Assembly (NCBI GenBank): GCA_002007465.1
Contig: LNAC01000743.1
Coordinates: 576,620 to 640,619 of the forward strand
DNA length: 64,000 bases
DNA from: Ailurus styani
Lineage: Eukaryota; Chordata; Mammalia; Carnivora; Ailuridae
Reading direction: 5' to 3'
Every line of letters starts with the position of its first letter. Position 1 is the first letter of the stretch. The notes under the pieces were generated by a model that worked only from the letters and a program-made list of their open reading frames with translations, was not told the origin of the DNA and did not search any database. Positions 45,959-58,232 of the stretch are shown here, piece by piece. The translations under genes and the position numbers were made by a program.

Positions 45959-47085
45959 ATGAGTAGGAGGAGGAACACCCAACAAAGGAAATATTCAGAG
46001 ACTGTTACCTCTGCCACAGAACTATTGGATATGGACATAAACAATAGGTTGGAAGTGGAATTCAGGGTAACAATTACCAGGCAATGGCTAGGTTGGAGAA
46101 GACCATTAGTGGCAATATAGACTCTCTAAGGCAGAAGTGAAAGCTGATCCGGCAGAAGTCAAAAATGCTATCAATGAGATCCAATATAATCCAAATACTC
46201 TAACAGCTAGGATAACTGAGGCAGAAGGTGTAATTAGTGATCTAGAAGACAAACTGATTGAAAAGAAGGATCGGGAGGAGGCATGGAACAAACAGCTTAG
46301 AAGCCATTACAATAGAATTAGGGAAATAAATGACACCATGAAAAGTTCCAATGTCAGAATTATTGGGATTCCTGAAGGGGTGGAGAGAGAGACAAGACTA
46401 GAAGATATAGTTGAACAACTCCTAGATGAAAATTTCTCTAATCTGGGGAATGGAACAAGTGTCCATGTCCTAGAGGCAGAGAGGACAACCCCCCTCCAAG
46501 ATCAACGAGGGTAAAAGGACCTTCAGGCACATAATTGTGAAATTCAAGACTCATAAATTCAGAGATGTCTTAAGGGCAGCTCGGGAGAAGAGATTCCTTA
46601 TGTACAGAGGGAGGAACATCAGAATAATGTCAGACCTGTCCACAGAAACCTGGCAAGCCAGAAAGGACTGGCAAGACATATTCAGGGCACTAAAGGAGAA
46701 AGACATGCAGCCAAGAATACTTTATCCAGTAAGGCTGACATTCAGAATGGATGGAGAAATAAAGAACTTCCAACACCGGCAAAGTTTAAAAGATTATGTG
46801 ACCAAAAAGCCAGCACCACAAGAAATATTAAGGGGAGTTCTAGAAAAGAGGAAAGAACCATGGGCACCGGGGTGGCTCAGTGGGTTAAAGCCTCTGCCTT
46901 CGGCTCAGGTGATGATCTCAACATCCTGGAATCGAGGCCCTCATCGGACTCCCTGCTCGGCGGGGAGCCTGCTTCCTCCTCTCTCTCTGCTTGCCTCTCT
47001 GCCTACTTGTGATCTCTCTCTCTCTGTCAAATAAATTAAAAAATAAATAAATCTTTAAAAAAAGAAAACCCAAGAGTGACATATA
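45959..47085 (+). pseudogene. L1 ORF1 remnant, split by a SINE near its end
   Basis: It starts ATG at 45959 (MSRRRNTQQRKYSETV). The N-terminal coiled-coil part is frameshifted near 46090. The frame 46137-46514 carries a coiled coil and the RRM (NVRIIGIPEGVERETRLEDI). The frame 46537-46861 has the C-terminal domain (MSDLSTETWQARKDWQDIFR, then QPRILYPVRLTFRMDGEIKN). The SINE interrupts the last codons, and the original end (K-S-D-I-stop) is seen after it at about 47074-47085. In the family ORF1p coats L1 RNA as a trimer. Confidence 0.88.
46862..47061 (+). mobile_element. Can-SINE, plus strand, in the last codons of L1 ORF1
   Basis: It starts GGGCACCGGGGTGGCTCAGT and ends in ATAAATAAATC plus oligo(A). 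Short AAAGAA-type duplications flank it. It is close to consensus and younger than the L1 it interrupts. Confidence 0.93.
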
Positions 47086-47137
47086 ACAGAAATTCACAGA
47101 GACGATGTATAGAAACAAGGACTTCACAGGCAACACA

Positions 47138-50100
47138 ATGTCAATAAAAACTTATCTTTCAATAATCACTCTCAACGTGAATGGTCTAAATGCTCTCATA
47201 AAATGGCACAGGGGTGCAGACTGGATAAAATGACAGGACTCGTCCATATGCTGCCTACAAGAGATGCATTTTGAACCTAAAGATATATCCAGACTGAAAT
47301 TGAAGGTATGGAGAACTACCTGTCATACCAACGGGCCTGAAAAGAACGCTGGGGTAGCAATTCCCATATCAGGTAAATTAGATTTTAAGCTAAATACTGT
47401 AGTCAGATATACACAAGGACACTACATCATTCTTAAATGGTCTATCCACCAAGATGATTTAACAATTGTAAATATTTCTGTCCCCAACATGGGAGCAGTC
47501 ATCTAGAGAAGCCAACTGTTAGTCAAAATAAAGAGTCATATTAATATGAATATAATAACTGTAGGATATCTTAACATGCCACTCTCAGCAATAGACAGAT
47601 CATCTAAACAGAAAATCAACAAAGAATCAAGAGCTTTGAATAACACACAGGACCAAATGGACCTCATAGATATATACAGAACATTCCACCCCCAAATAAC
47701 AGAATACACATTCTTCTCAACCGCACATGGAACTTTCTCCAGAACTGACCACATACTGGGTAGCAAATCAGGTTTTAACTGGTACTAAAAGCTTGAGATT
47801 ATTCCCTGCATATTGTCAGACCACAGTGCTTTGAAATTGGAACTCAACCACAAGAAAGCATTTGGAAGGCATTCAAACACTTGGAAGCTCAAGACCATCC
47901 TGCTCAAGAATGTTTGGATCAACCATAAAATCAAAAAAGAACTTGGAATCAATTCATGGAAACAAATAAGAATGAAGACACATTGGTCCAAAACCTATGG
48001 GATACAGCAAAGGCAGTCCTAAGGGGGAAATGAAGAGGCACCCAACCCTCACTCAAAAAAATTGAAAAACCATGAATACACAAACACTCTCTACACCTTA
48101 TAGAACTGGAAAATGAATGATAAATTAAGCCAACCTAATGCACAAGAAGGGAAATAATTAACATTGGAGGAGGAATCATTGAGTTAGAAATTAGAGATAT
48201 AGTAGAACACATCAACGAAACTAGAAACTGGTTCTTTAAAAGAATTAATAAGATTGATAAGTCAATGGCCAAACTAATCCAAAAGAAAAGAGAGGAACCA
48301 AATTAATAAAAGTATTAATGAAAGGGGAGAGATCATGACTAACACCAAGGAAGTAGAAACAATCATCAGAAATTATGATCAACAATTATATGCCAATAAG
48401 TTAAGTAACCTAGAAGAAATGGATACATTCCTGGAAACCTGTAAACTTCCAAGAGTAAAACAGGAAGAAAGTGACAGCCTGAATAGACCAATATCTAGTA
48501 ACGGCATTGAAGCAGTGATCAAAAACCTCCCAAAAAACAAGAGTTCAGGATCTGACAGATTCCCTGGGGAATTCTATGAAACATTCAAAGTGGAAATAGT
48601 ACCGATTCTCCTCAACTGGTTACAAAAATAGAAACAGAAGGAAAACTTCTAGACTCTTTCTATGAAGCTGACATTACTTCGATCCCTAAAGCAGGTGAAG
48701 ACCCCATCAAAAGGAAGAATTTCAGACCAATATTCCTGATGAATATCAATGCCACAATTCTCAACAAGATCCTAGCTAATAGGATCCAACAATACACTAA
48801 AAAGATTATCCACCATGACCAAGTGGGATTTATCCCTGGGATGCATGGGTGGTTCAACATTCGCAAATCAATCGATGTAATAGAACAAACCAACAAGAGA
48901 AGAGAGAAGAATCACATGGTCCTCTCAATTGATGCAGAAAACGCATTTGACAAACACAGCATCCTTTCCTGATTAAAACTCTTCAAAGTATAAGGATAGA
49001 GAGAAAATTCCTCAACTTCATAAAATCTATCTATGTAAAACCCACAGCAAATATCATTCTCAATGGGGAAAAAGTGACAGCATTTCCACTGAGATCAGGA
49101 ACACAACAAGGATGCCCACTCTCGTCACTGTTGTTCAACATAGTACTAGAATTCTTACCAACAGCAACCAGACAACAGAAAGATATAAAAGATATTCAAA
49201 TTGGCAAAGAAGAAGTCAAACTCTCTTCACAGATGACATTATACTTCATGTGGAAAACCCAAGAGGCTCCATGCCCAAACTACTAGAACTCATACAGCAA
49301 TTCAGTAATGTGGCAGGATACAAAATCAATCCACAGAAATCAGTTGCTTTCTTATACGCTAGCAATGAAAATATAGAAAGGGAAATTAGAGAATTGATTC
49401 CATTTACTACAACACCAAGAACCATAAGATAATTTGGAATAAACCTAACCAAAGAGGTGAAAGATCTGTACTCAAGGAGCTACAGAATACTCATGAAAGA
49501 AATTGAAGAATACACAAAAAGATGGAAAAACATTCCATGCTCATGGATCGGAAGAAAAATCATTGTTAAAATGTCTATACTGCCCAGACCAATCAATACT
49601 TTCAATGCCATCCAAATCAAAATTCCACCAGCATCTTTCAAAGTGATGGAACAAAGAATCCTGAAACGCATGGAACCAGGAAAGACCCCAAAGCACTAAG
49701 GAAATGTTGAAAAAGAAAAACAAAGCTAAGGGCAACATGTTGCCCTATTTCAAACTTTATTACAAACCTGTGATCAACAAAACAGCATGGTACTGGCACA
49801 AAAACAGACACATAGATCAATGGAACAGAGTGGAGAGTCCAGATATGGACGTTCAACTCTATGTTCAATTAATCTTCGACAAAACAGGAAAAATATCCAG
49901 TGGGAAAAAAACAGTCTCTTCAATCAATGGTGCTGGGAAAATTGGAGAGCTATGTATAGAAGAATGAAACTCAACCATTCTCTCTCACCATACACAAAGA
50001 TAAACTCAAAGTGGATGAAAGACCTCAACATGAGACATAAGTATCAAAATCCTAGAAGAAAACATTGGAAGTAACCTCTTTGATATCGGCCACAGCCACT

Positions 50101-50961
50101 TCTTTCAAGACACGTCTCCAAAGGCAAAGGAAACAAAAGTAAAAATAAACTTTTGGGACTTCATCAAGAGAAAAAGTTTCTGCACAACAAAGGAAACAGT
50201 CAATAAAACAAAGAGACCCACGGAATGGGAGAAGATATTTGCAAATGACACTACAGACAAAGGGCTGATATCCAAGGTATATAAAGAACTCCTCAAACTC
50301 AACACCCAAAAAACAGATAATCATGTCAAAAAATGGGTAGAGGACATGAACAGACACTTCTCCAAAGAAGACATAAAAATGGCCAATAAACACATGAAAA
50401 AATGTTCATCATTAGTCATCAGAGAAATTCAAATCAAAAATACATTGAGATACCAACTTACACCAGTTAGAATGGCCAAAATCAACAGGACAGGAAACAA
50501 AAAGTGGTGGAGAGGATGAGGAATCCTCTTACAGTGTTGGTGGGAATGCAAGTTGGTGCAGTCACTTTGGAAAACAGTGTGTAGGTTCCTTAAAAAATTA
50601 AAAATAGAGCTACCCTATGACCCTGAAATTGTACTACTGTGTGATTACCTCAAAAATACAGATGTAGTGAATACAAGGGACATATGTACCCTAATGTTCA
50701 TAACAGCAATATCCACAATTGTCAAACTATTGAAAGAGCCAAGATGCCCTGCCACGATGCCCTTCAAAAGACGAATGGATAAAGAAGATGTGGTCCATAT
50801 CTACAATGGAATATTATGCAGCCATCAGAAAGGATGAATACCCAACTTTTGTATCAACATGGGCGGGTCTGGAGGAGATTATTGTGAGTCAAATAAGTTA
50901 ATCAGAGAATGTCAATTATCACATGGTTTCACTTACTTGTGGAGCAAAAAGAATAACATGA
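47138..50961 (+). pseudogene. L1 ORF2 remnant, near full length, multiply broken
   Basis: ATG at 47138 (MSIKTYLSIITLNVNGLNAL, by translation) and TGA at 50959 give about 1275 codons, the normal ORF2 size. Pieces in order are the endonuclease at 47264-48022 (TAHGTFSRTDHILGSKSG, then MSDHSALKLELNHKK) and RT entry at 48335-48972 ([31 protein letters not shown]). The RT catalytic motif at 49112-49432 reads FTDD where most L1s have FADD. The C-terminal region is at 49457-50840. At least six frame breaks separate these, so no functional reverse transcriptase can be made. Confidence 0.9.
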
Positions 50962-51206
50962 GGGGCATTAGGAGAAGGAAAGGAAAAGTGAATTGGGATA
51001 AATCGGTGGGGGAGATGAACCGTGAGAGACTGTGGACTCTGAGAATCAAACTGAGGGTTTTGGAGGGGAGAGAGGTAGGGAGATGGGTTAGCCTGGTGGT
51101 GGGTATTAAAGAGGGCACGGATTGCATGGAGCACTGGGTGTGGTACATAAACAATGAATCTTGGTACACTGAAAAAAATAAAATTTAATTTAAGAAAAAG
51201 AAAAAA

Positions 51207-51578
51207 GAAATCTCTCCTTTTGCAACAACATGAATGGGCCTAGAAGGTATAATGTTAATTGAAGTCAGTCAGAGAAAACTAAATATCATATGGATTTCAC
51301 TAATATGTGGAATTTGTGAAACAAATGAAAAAACGAAGAATAAAAGAAATAATTTTTTAAAAAAGACTATTAAATACAGAGAAGAAACTAGTGCTTGCCA
51401 GAAAAGGATGGAGAGATGGATGAAATAGATAAAGAGGAATAAGAGTACACCTATTTTGATGAGTACTGAGAAATATATAGAACTGTTGAATCATTATATT
51501 GTATCCTTGAAACTAATATTACACTGTATGTTTATTATATTTGAATTATTAAAATCAAACAAAATAAAGAAAGAAAAT
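51207..51578 (+). mobile_element. 3' end of the old host L1
   Basis: The sequence resumes exactly where the host L1 stopped at 44098 ('ttttgcaacaacatgaatgg') and runs through its 3' UTR to 'gaaactaatattacactgta' and an A-rich end. This confirms that 44099-51206 is a nested insertion. Confidence 0.85.
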
Positions 51579-52085
51579 TCATTATCATGATCATATAATG
51601 CTAATTCCTCTAGCAACATATGCCAAACCTTTTAATGCCCCAGAATACCTTCTTCAAGATGAGCTATAGCTTTCCAATCACATAGAAACTAGCAGCCTGT
51701 TTGTAAGTTCAACTTAAAATTTGTATGTGTGATCATGTTGTAGAATGTTAAAGAATGAAGTACACTGAAGTGACACTCGTGCATTTGTCATTTTCCTATA
51801 TTATGGATACAAATTTAAGTTAAGGAATAACATAAATGGTAGATGAAATAATCCTATTGTTTGTTTCAACCATAATAAATGGCATCTCATCAGTATAGAG
51901 TATTAAAGTTGTTAATTCTCATGAAAAGTGAAGAGAGGTAGCTGGATGGCAGAGAATGAAGTCATATCTACACAGCACAAAAGCACTTCTTCAGTTGAGC
52001 AGTCCCACAATCCACAATGAAGACAGGGTGATTCATGAAATCAAATTTATTACCTGAATGATATTTTTTTCCTTTTCTTTAAAAG
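51579..52085. other. Unassigned DNA
   Basis: No gene or repeat recognised. Confidence 0.5.
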
Positions 52086-52214
52086 AGTTCTATTTTATGA
52101 TGTTTATTGCAGCATTATTTACTATAGACAAAGTATGGAAGCAGCCCAAATGTCCATCGATAGATGAATGGATAAAATGATGGATAGATGAATGGATAAA
52201 AAAGACAGATAGAT

Positions 52215-52248
<34 letters not shown>

Positions 52249-52465
52249 CAGATAGATTTCTGATAGATATATATCTTATATATCTTTTATATATTTATCT
52301 TATATCTGTATATCTTATATATATAAAATGTATATATCTTTATCTATTTATATGATTTGATATATATCACAATATAATGGAGTATTAGTCAGCCGTGAAA
52401 TAGAAAAAGAATTAAATATTGTCACTTGCAACAACATGGGTGGATGAAAAGATTTTGATTCAAAG
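52086..52465 (+). mobile_element. Old L1 3' fragment with (GATA)n expansion
   Basis: It opens at 'tgtttattgcagcattattt' and 'aaatgtccatcgatagatga', is interrupted by a GATA repeat and TATC-rich DNA, and ends with 'gtcacttgcaacaacatggg'. A 25-bp unit (GATGAATGGATAAA-containing) is doubled at about 52160-52203. Confidence 0.78.
52205..52256. repeat. (GATA)n microsatellite
   Basis: About 12 GATA units with one ACA interruption, followed by a degenerate TATC/TATA patch to about 52370. Confidence 0.93.
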
Positions 52466-52739
52466 GTGAAAGTATATCTACCAGCCTATTCCCAACATCC
52501 TATAGGGCAAGCTGAAGGCAAAAATCTAACTGTGCAATAGAAATTCTATATTAAAATAAGAGCATTTCATTTGTCAACTTTGATTTGTCATTCCAGTGAA
52601 GGAAATGACCATATAGCCAGGAAGTCTTCAATCCTAGGAAGTTTATACTTATAGAAATGATAAAACTCAGTTAACTAAGATGGGCACATTTTGAGCCATA
52701 AAAGAGGGACAGACATTTGTACCTTGAGCTTTAAAACCT
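52466..52739. other. Unassigned DNA
   Basis: Nothing recognised. Confidence 0.5.
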
Positions 52740-52951
52740 ATTTTGGTGGGCGCCTGGGTGGCTCAGTGGGTTAAAGCCTCTGCCTTGGGTTCAGGTCATG
52801 ATCTCAGGGTCCTGGGATCAAGGCCCACATTGGGCTCCCTGCTCGGCGGGGAGCCTGCTTCCTCCTCTCTCTCTGCCTGCCTCTCTGCCTACTTGTGATC
52901 TCTCTCTATCTGTTAAATAAATAAATAAAATATTTAAAAAAAACATTTTGG
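52740..52951 (+). mobile_element. Can-SINE, plus strand
   Basis: The SINE (52747-52940) starts TGGGCGCCTGGGTGGCTCAG and ends with AAATAAATAAATAAAATA and oligo(A). A short ATTTTGG duplication flanks it. It is close to consensus. Confidence 0.94.
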
Positions 52952-54002
52952 CTGTATGTTATGGGGGAAAGGTTAGGAAAAGTAAGAATGGGCACGCTGG
53001 TTGCCGTGTGCGGTCCAAAATTTCTTGCAGGAGTGGTGAATGTGCTTCATTTGTAGGAGACTTCAGGGGACATTTTTCATTTATATAATTTTCTTGACTA
53101 CTTAACACAGTTGCAATACCCCAAAAATGCCTCTTAATTATGTTTTTAACATAGAAAACAACTTCTCAATATCCATTGAAACAACTGATATATTTTTGTA
53201 TCTAAAAACATTAAAGATTAGATTTTAAAGGTGACTTTTTTATTGTTACTCTTATACAGAAAGGAGAAGGTACAGTGAGTTTAGATAAACACCAATGAAG
53301 CCTAAACTTATAATTTTCAAACAAATTTTCCTGATAGTTGCTCAAGGTGGTGGAAATATTTCCTGCTGGGGATTTATTAGGAAAACGGTCCATTGTGGAA
53401 AGGACCATTAACTGTACATTGGGATTCTCTCTCTCTCTCAATAATATATATAATTAATATGTATAATTAAGTTAGCAAGTTATATGCTTAGGGAAGCAGG
53501 GCTTTTATTGAACTAGTGCACAGTTGTAAGATGCCTTTCATTAGTGAGTCATTCTAAGGGTTCCCTAAGTCAGCCCCTGTTTTAAGCACTTGCACTTTAG
53601 GGGAGCTAGCAAAATGTATCAGCTCCTTCATATCTCAGGGATTTTGCACTTGCTGTTGTTCTTCTGCCCAGATTACACTTCTGCATCTTTCCTCTGCTTC
53701 ACCTTCTTAATTTTTACTCAACATTCAAATTTCTTCTGAAATGTCATTTTTTTGGGGGAAATCTATGTTCATATCTCTTGGTCTATATCATCATAATTCC
53801 ATGTAATTTTCCATGTTGTTAGCTTGCTCAGTTTTAATTAAATATATATATATTTATATAATAATTATATATATGAATGACACATAGTAAGTACTCAATG
53901 GGGACAGGTTAAGTGGGCAAACAGAAGAATAGATGAGCAGCACATGTTCTGCCTAAAAAGGGTCTATAGGTGCTCTGTGTTAATTTCTACTGAGTCGTAA
54001 AT
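52952..54002. other. Unassigned AT-rich DNA
   Basis: A (TC)n tract at about 53428-53440 and AT-rich patches at 53440-53470 and 53838-53878. A short L2/MIR-like phrase ('acacatagtaagtactcaat') is at 53880. No gene is evident. Confidence 0.5.
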
Positions 54003-54215
54003 AAAATAATCTTCAGGGCACCTGGGTGGCTCAGTGGGTGAAGGCCTCTGCCCTCGGCTCAGGTCCTGATCTCAGGGCCCCACATCAGGCTCCCTGCTCA
54101 GCGGGGAGTCTGATTCCTCCTCTCTCTCTGCCTGCCTCTCTGCCTACTTGTAATCTCTCTCTTTCTCTCTCTCTCTCTGTCAAATAAATAAAAATCTTTA
54201 AAAAAATAATCCTTT
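54003..54215 (+). mobile_element. Can-SINE with a deleted B-box region, plus strand
   Basis: The body starts GGGCACCTGGGTGGCTCAGT. At about 54072 'gatctcagggcccca' lacks roughly 17 bp ('tcctgggatcgagg' in sister copies), removing the Pol III B-box-like sequence. The CT tract is expanded. Imperfect AAATAATC duplications flank it. Confidence 0.93.
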
Positions 54216-54635
54216 AGACAAATGGGAGGCATACACACACTTTCAATAAGTTCACCAGGAGGAATGGATTTTTAAACAGACAGAAGGAAAGTAAATGTTA
54301 TTGTTGCTATTCTTATTTTGTATTACTATTACAAATGAAAACATGGATGTAGGTAAGGAATGGGTTAACCCTATTTAGGGGACAGAAAGGAGGCAGAATA
54401 TTGTTACTGTAGAGGAGTAAAACAAAGTTATGTGAGTTTATATTCCTGAAAAACTATAAATGCAATTTAGAGGGAATGGAACATAGCCAAATGATAGCCA
54501 AATACCATGTGTAAGCAGGTAAGAAACCCAACAAATAAAACTATGTAATACACCAGAAATATAGAGCAGATAGGGCTAGTTGGTTTAAATCTGTCTGTTT
54601 TAAAATATGGTCCCTTATTCAGGACAGCCAAATAA
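54216..54635. other. Unassigned DNA
   Basis: Nothing recognised in these 420 bp. Confidence 0.5.
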
Positions 54636-54835
54636 TTTTACTAAAGAATGGTAAAACAAATTTTGGTATATGTATACAATGGAATACTACTAGTAATAAG
54701 AATGAATGGAGAGGGATTGGGTGGCCAGGACATTTGGGAGGGTATGTGCTATGATGAGTCCTGTGAATTGTGTAAGACTGATGAACCACAGATATGTACC
54801 CCTGAAACAATACATTATATGTTACAAAAAATGAA
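54636..54835 (+). mobile_element. L1 3' end with internal deletion, plus strand
   Basis: The ORF2 tail ('tatacaatggaatactacta', 'aagaatgaatgg') jumps directly to the 3' UTR end ('gggagggtatgtgctatgat', 'tgtacccctgaaacaataca'). The region between is missing. Confidence 0.85.
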
Positions 54836-57234
54836 TTGATTACTTATGCAAAAGTAGTATTGGACAAAATTAAAAACCCTTATGATAAAAACACTCAACA
54901 AATTAGAAATATAAGGAAACCATCTTAACAAAATAAAGGCCATATATGGAAAAAAAATGGCAGATACCATACTCAGTGGTAAAAGACTTGAAAGCCTTTC
55001 TTTTAAGATCAGAAATAACAAAAAGATATCTGTTTTCACCATTTCTATTCAACATAGAACTGGAAAATTTCACCAGAGCAAGGAGGCAAGGAAAAGAAAG
55101 AAACTGCATCTTAGTTGGAAAGTAAGAAGTAAAATTATATCTGTTTACAGGTGACATCATCCAGTATGGACAAAATCCTAAAGAGTGCACCAAAAAAAAA
55201 AAAATCTGTTAGAGCTAATAGAACTCAGCAAGGTTGCAGGATACAAAATCAATGCACAAATATTAGTTGCATCTATATATGCTAACAATTAACAATCCAT
55301 AAAGGAAATTAAGAAAACAATTCCATTTATAATAGCATCAGTAAACTACTTGAAAATAAACTTAGCAAAGGAACCAAGAGAGTTGTACATTAAAAACTAC
55401 AAAACACATGAAAGAAATGAAAGAAAACACACAAAACAAGGCAAAACATCTGATGTTCACGGATTGAAAGACTTAATATTGTTAAAATGTCAATATTTCC
55501 TAAAGCAATCTACAAATTCAATGCAATCTTTTTCAAAATCCCAATGACATTTTTTGCAGAAATAGTAAAATCCATTCTAAAATTCATACATAAACTCAAG
55601 GAATCCCAAAGAGCCAAAACTACCTTGAAAAAGAACAACACTGGAAGTCTCACATTTCCTGATTTTAAAACTTATCACAAAGCTACAGTAGTCAAAAAAG
55701 ATATTATATTGGTTTAAAGATGGGCATATTTACCATGAAATAGAATAGACACCCTAGAAATGTTTGAAAACAGTCTTTTCAAAAAATGGTATTGGAACAA
55801 TTGGATATCCACATTCAAAAGAATAAAGTTGTACTCTTAACTTATACCATATATAAAAAATAGAAAAGTTGATTAAAGAGCTACACATAAGACCTAAAAC
55901 TGTAAAACACCTAGAAGAAAACATAGGGGAAAAACTTTATGACATTGGATTTGGCAATGATTTCTTGAATATGTCAGCAAAAGCAGAGGTAACGAACCCA
56001 AAAATATATACATGGAACTTTATCAAACTTAAAACTTTTGTGCATCAGAGGACATAATCAAAAGAGTAAAAAGGCAAGCTACAGAATGGGAGAAAATATC
56101 TGCAAACCACCTATCCGATTTGGGGTTAATACCCTCAATATATAAAGAAGTCCTTCAACTCACCCACCTCCCCCACACACAATCAAATCAAATAACCCAG
56201 TTAAAAATTCAGTAAGGACTTGAATAGACATTTCTCAAAAAAATTACATACAAATGGTCAGTAAACATATTAAAAGGTGATCAACATCACACCAGTCATT
56301 AAGGAAATGCAAATCAAAACCACAATGAGAAATCACATCACACCCATTAGGATGGCTACCATCAAAAAAAATAACAATTATTGGCAAAAACGTAGAGATT
56401 AGAACACTAGGCACTGCTGGTGACAATATAAAATTGTGTAATCACTGTGGAAAACAATATGGCAGTTTCTCAGAAATTAAAAAATAAATAGAATTACCAC
56501 ATGACCCAGCAATTCCACTGCTGGGTATATACTCAAAAGAATTAAAGCTGAGATTTTAAAAAGTTATTTGCATACCATATTCATAGCAGCAATATTTACA
56601 ATAGTCAAGAGGTAGAAGCAACCCAAGTGTCTTTGGATGTATGTATGGAGAAATAAAATGTGGTATACAGGGCGCCTGGGTGGCTCAGTGGGTTAAGGCC
56701 CCTGCCTTCGGCTCAGGTCATGATCTCAGGGTCCTGGGATCGAGGCCCGCGTCAGGCTCTCTGCTCAGCAGGCAGCCTGCTTCCTCCTCTCTCTCTGCCT
56801 ACTTGTAATCTCTCTCTGTCATATAAATAAATAAAATCTTTAAAAAAAAAAAAAAAAATGTGGTATACACATAAAATGGAATATTTCCTTAAAAAGGAAG
56901 GAAAACCTGTCATGCTACAACATGGATATGCCCTGAGGAACTAAGCGAAATAAATCAGTCATAAAAGAAAAATACTGTATGATCCCATTCATATGAGGTA
57001 TTTAAAGTAGGCAAATTCATAAAAACAGAAAGTAGAATGGTGGTTGCCAGGGGCTGGAGGAAGGGGGAAATAGGGAGTTGTTTAATTGGTTTAAAGTTTT
57101 AAATTTGCAAGATGAAAATGTTTGGGAGATCTATTGCACAATTTGAAGTATACTTAATACTACTGACCTATGAATTTAAAAATTTTTAAGATGGTAATTT
57201 TTTGGTATGTGTGTTTTTTACCGCAATTAAAAAA
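54836..57234 (+). mobile_element. Old 5'-truncated L1, ORF2 C-terminal half and 3' UTR, plus strand
   Basis: It starts within the reverse transcriptase region ('caaaattaaaaacccttatg') and runs through frames 55350-55547, 55487-55717 ([20 protein letters not shown]) and 55869-56057 (LEENIGEKLYDIGFGNDFLN). Its 3' UTR ends 'tttttaccgcaattaaaaaa'. A young SINE interrupts it at 56670. It is an older subfamily than the nested L1 at 44099. Confidence 0.87.
56655..56869 (+). mobile_element. Young Can-SINE, plus strand, with perfect TSD
   Basis: AAAATGTGGTATACA at 56655-56669 is repeated at 56855-56869. The SINE (56670-56854) starts GGGCGCCTGGGTGGCTCAGT. It has a 17-A tail running into the duplication, and its sequence is near the local consensus. 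It is probably one of the most recent insertions. Confidence 0.96.
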
Positions 57235-57420
57235 AATGAATTCACATACAACTCAGATAAATCTCAAGAACCATGATCCCAAAAATGTTACTCTGAAAGG
57301 AAGCCATTATTTTCTTACATAAAAGATACATAGTACTTCCACTTATATGAAGTTCTAAAACAGGTTAAACTAGTTTATTGTGAAAAACATTAGAAACACA
57401 TCATACATTTCAACATGTAC
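57235..57420 (+). mobile_element. Older L1 3' fragment
   Basis: 'gataaatctcaagaaccatg' and 'cttccacttatatgaagttc' match the ends of ancient L1 families. The preceding L1 appears to have landed in or beside it. Confidence 0.55.
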
Positions 57421-58004
57421 ATTTTACTTCTTAAAATAGAACATAAATATTGAACTTCAGTTAGTGATACTACTCTGTGAGGGAAAGTGCACTATCTTCA
57501 ACTTTGAAATGCATTAAAAGTAAAATAGATTGATAGGTGGACAGAAGGACTGAGAGGTTTGAATATGTGATAAGACAAATATAGCAATATATCAATTGGT
57601 GGTCAGTATATAGATGTTTTTGTACAATTATTTGAGGTTTTTTCTGTATGTTTAAAAATTTCCTTAACAAAATATTGGAAAAAATGCTATCATTTCAGTA
57701 AAGTTCTACTGTATGTGAAGGCCCTCCTATGGGCCTCCATTGTCCCTTACATAGACTTTTGCCACAGTACTTCTTAAATGTTATAACTTATAGTTGTTTT
57801 ACCTTATTATTTTCTACACTCTATTGGGAGTCCTTTGAGGACTGAAACTGTGTCTTATCTCTGTATTCTTGATGTCTTGCACATTAGCACATAGTAGATG
57901 TTTCAAAATGTATATTAAATAAATCCTAAGATAAATGATTAGTAAATGATATGTATTCATGTAATTGACAAAAATTTCCTTGGCTCTTAAAGCTATCACT
58001 CAAT
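57421..58004. other. Unassigned DNA with a short L2/MIR-like phrase
   Basis: 'cacattagcacatagtagat' at about 57880-57899 resembles the 3' end of L2 or MIR. The rest is unassigned. Confidence 0.45.
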
Positions 58005-58232
58005 TCATGTTTATTACATGCCAGAAACTTAGCTATATACTTTATCCACATTGCCTCATTTACGTTTCAAAGCAATCTATGGTTTATATGTTATTAATAA
58101 AATTTTGTAGGTAAAGCAACTAGGACTCTAAGAAGTTAAGTTAAGTAATTTACCTAAGATCACAGAGCTAGTAAATAGTGGAGTTGGGATTTAGTTCCTC
58201 TCTGTCTTCAAAATCCATGTTCTGAACTACTT
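58005..58232 (+). mobile_element. MIR element
   Basis: A clear MIR order: 'ttatccacattgcctcattt', 'ggtaaagcaactaggactct', 'cctaagatcacagagctagt', 'tggagttgggatttagttcc'. Confidence 0.82.

Larger units (their letters stand above)
44099..51206 (+). mobile_element. Full-length L1 retrotransposon, plus strand, nested in an old L1
   Basis: It starts GATGAGGGACAAAATGACGG, the usual L1 5' opening. It has a 5' UTR to 45958, ORF1 at 45959-47085 (split by a SINE), ORF2 at 47138-50961, and a 3' UTR ending in an A-rich tail. It is about 6.9 kb without the SINE. ORF1 and ORF2 keep long open stretches but both carry stops and frameshifts, so it is inactive. Confidence 0.93.

Noticed and set aside
46537..47034. 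165-codon frame that might be called a gene
   Set aside because: The first two-thirds is the L1 ORF1 C-terminal domain, and the rest is read-through into an inserted SINE.
47138..50961. Possible active reverse transcriptase
   Set aside because: At least six stops or frameshifts separate the L1 ORF2 pieces, so no full protein can be made.
52205..52256. Regular repeat units considered as a CRISPR array
   Set aside because: It is a simple (GATA)n microsatellite without spacers, in a mammalian context.
56670..56760. tRNA-like sequence with A and B boxes
   Set aside because: It is the tRNA-derived head of a SINE, present in 18 copies. No cloverleaf with an anticodon arm fits a functional tRNA gene.
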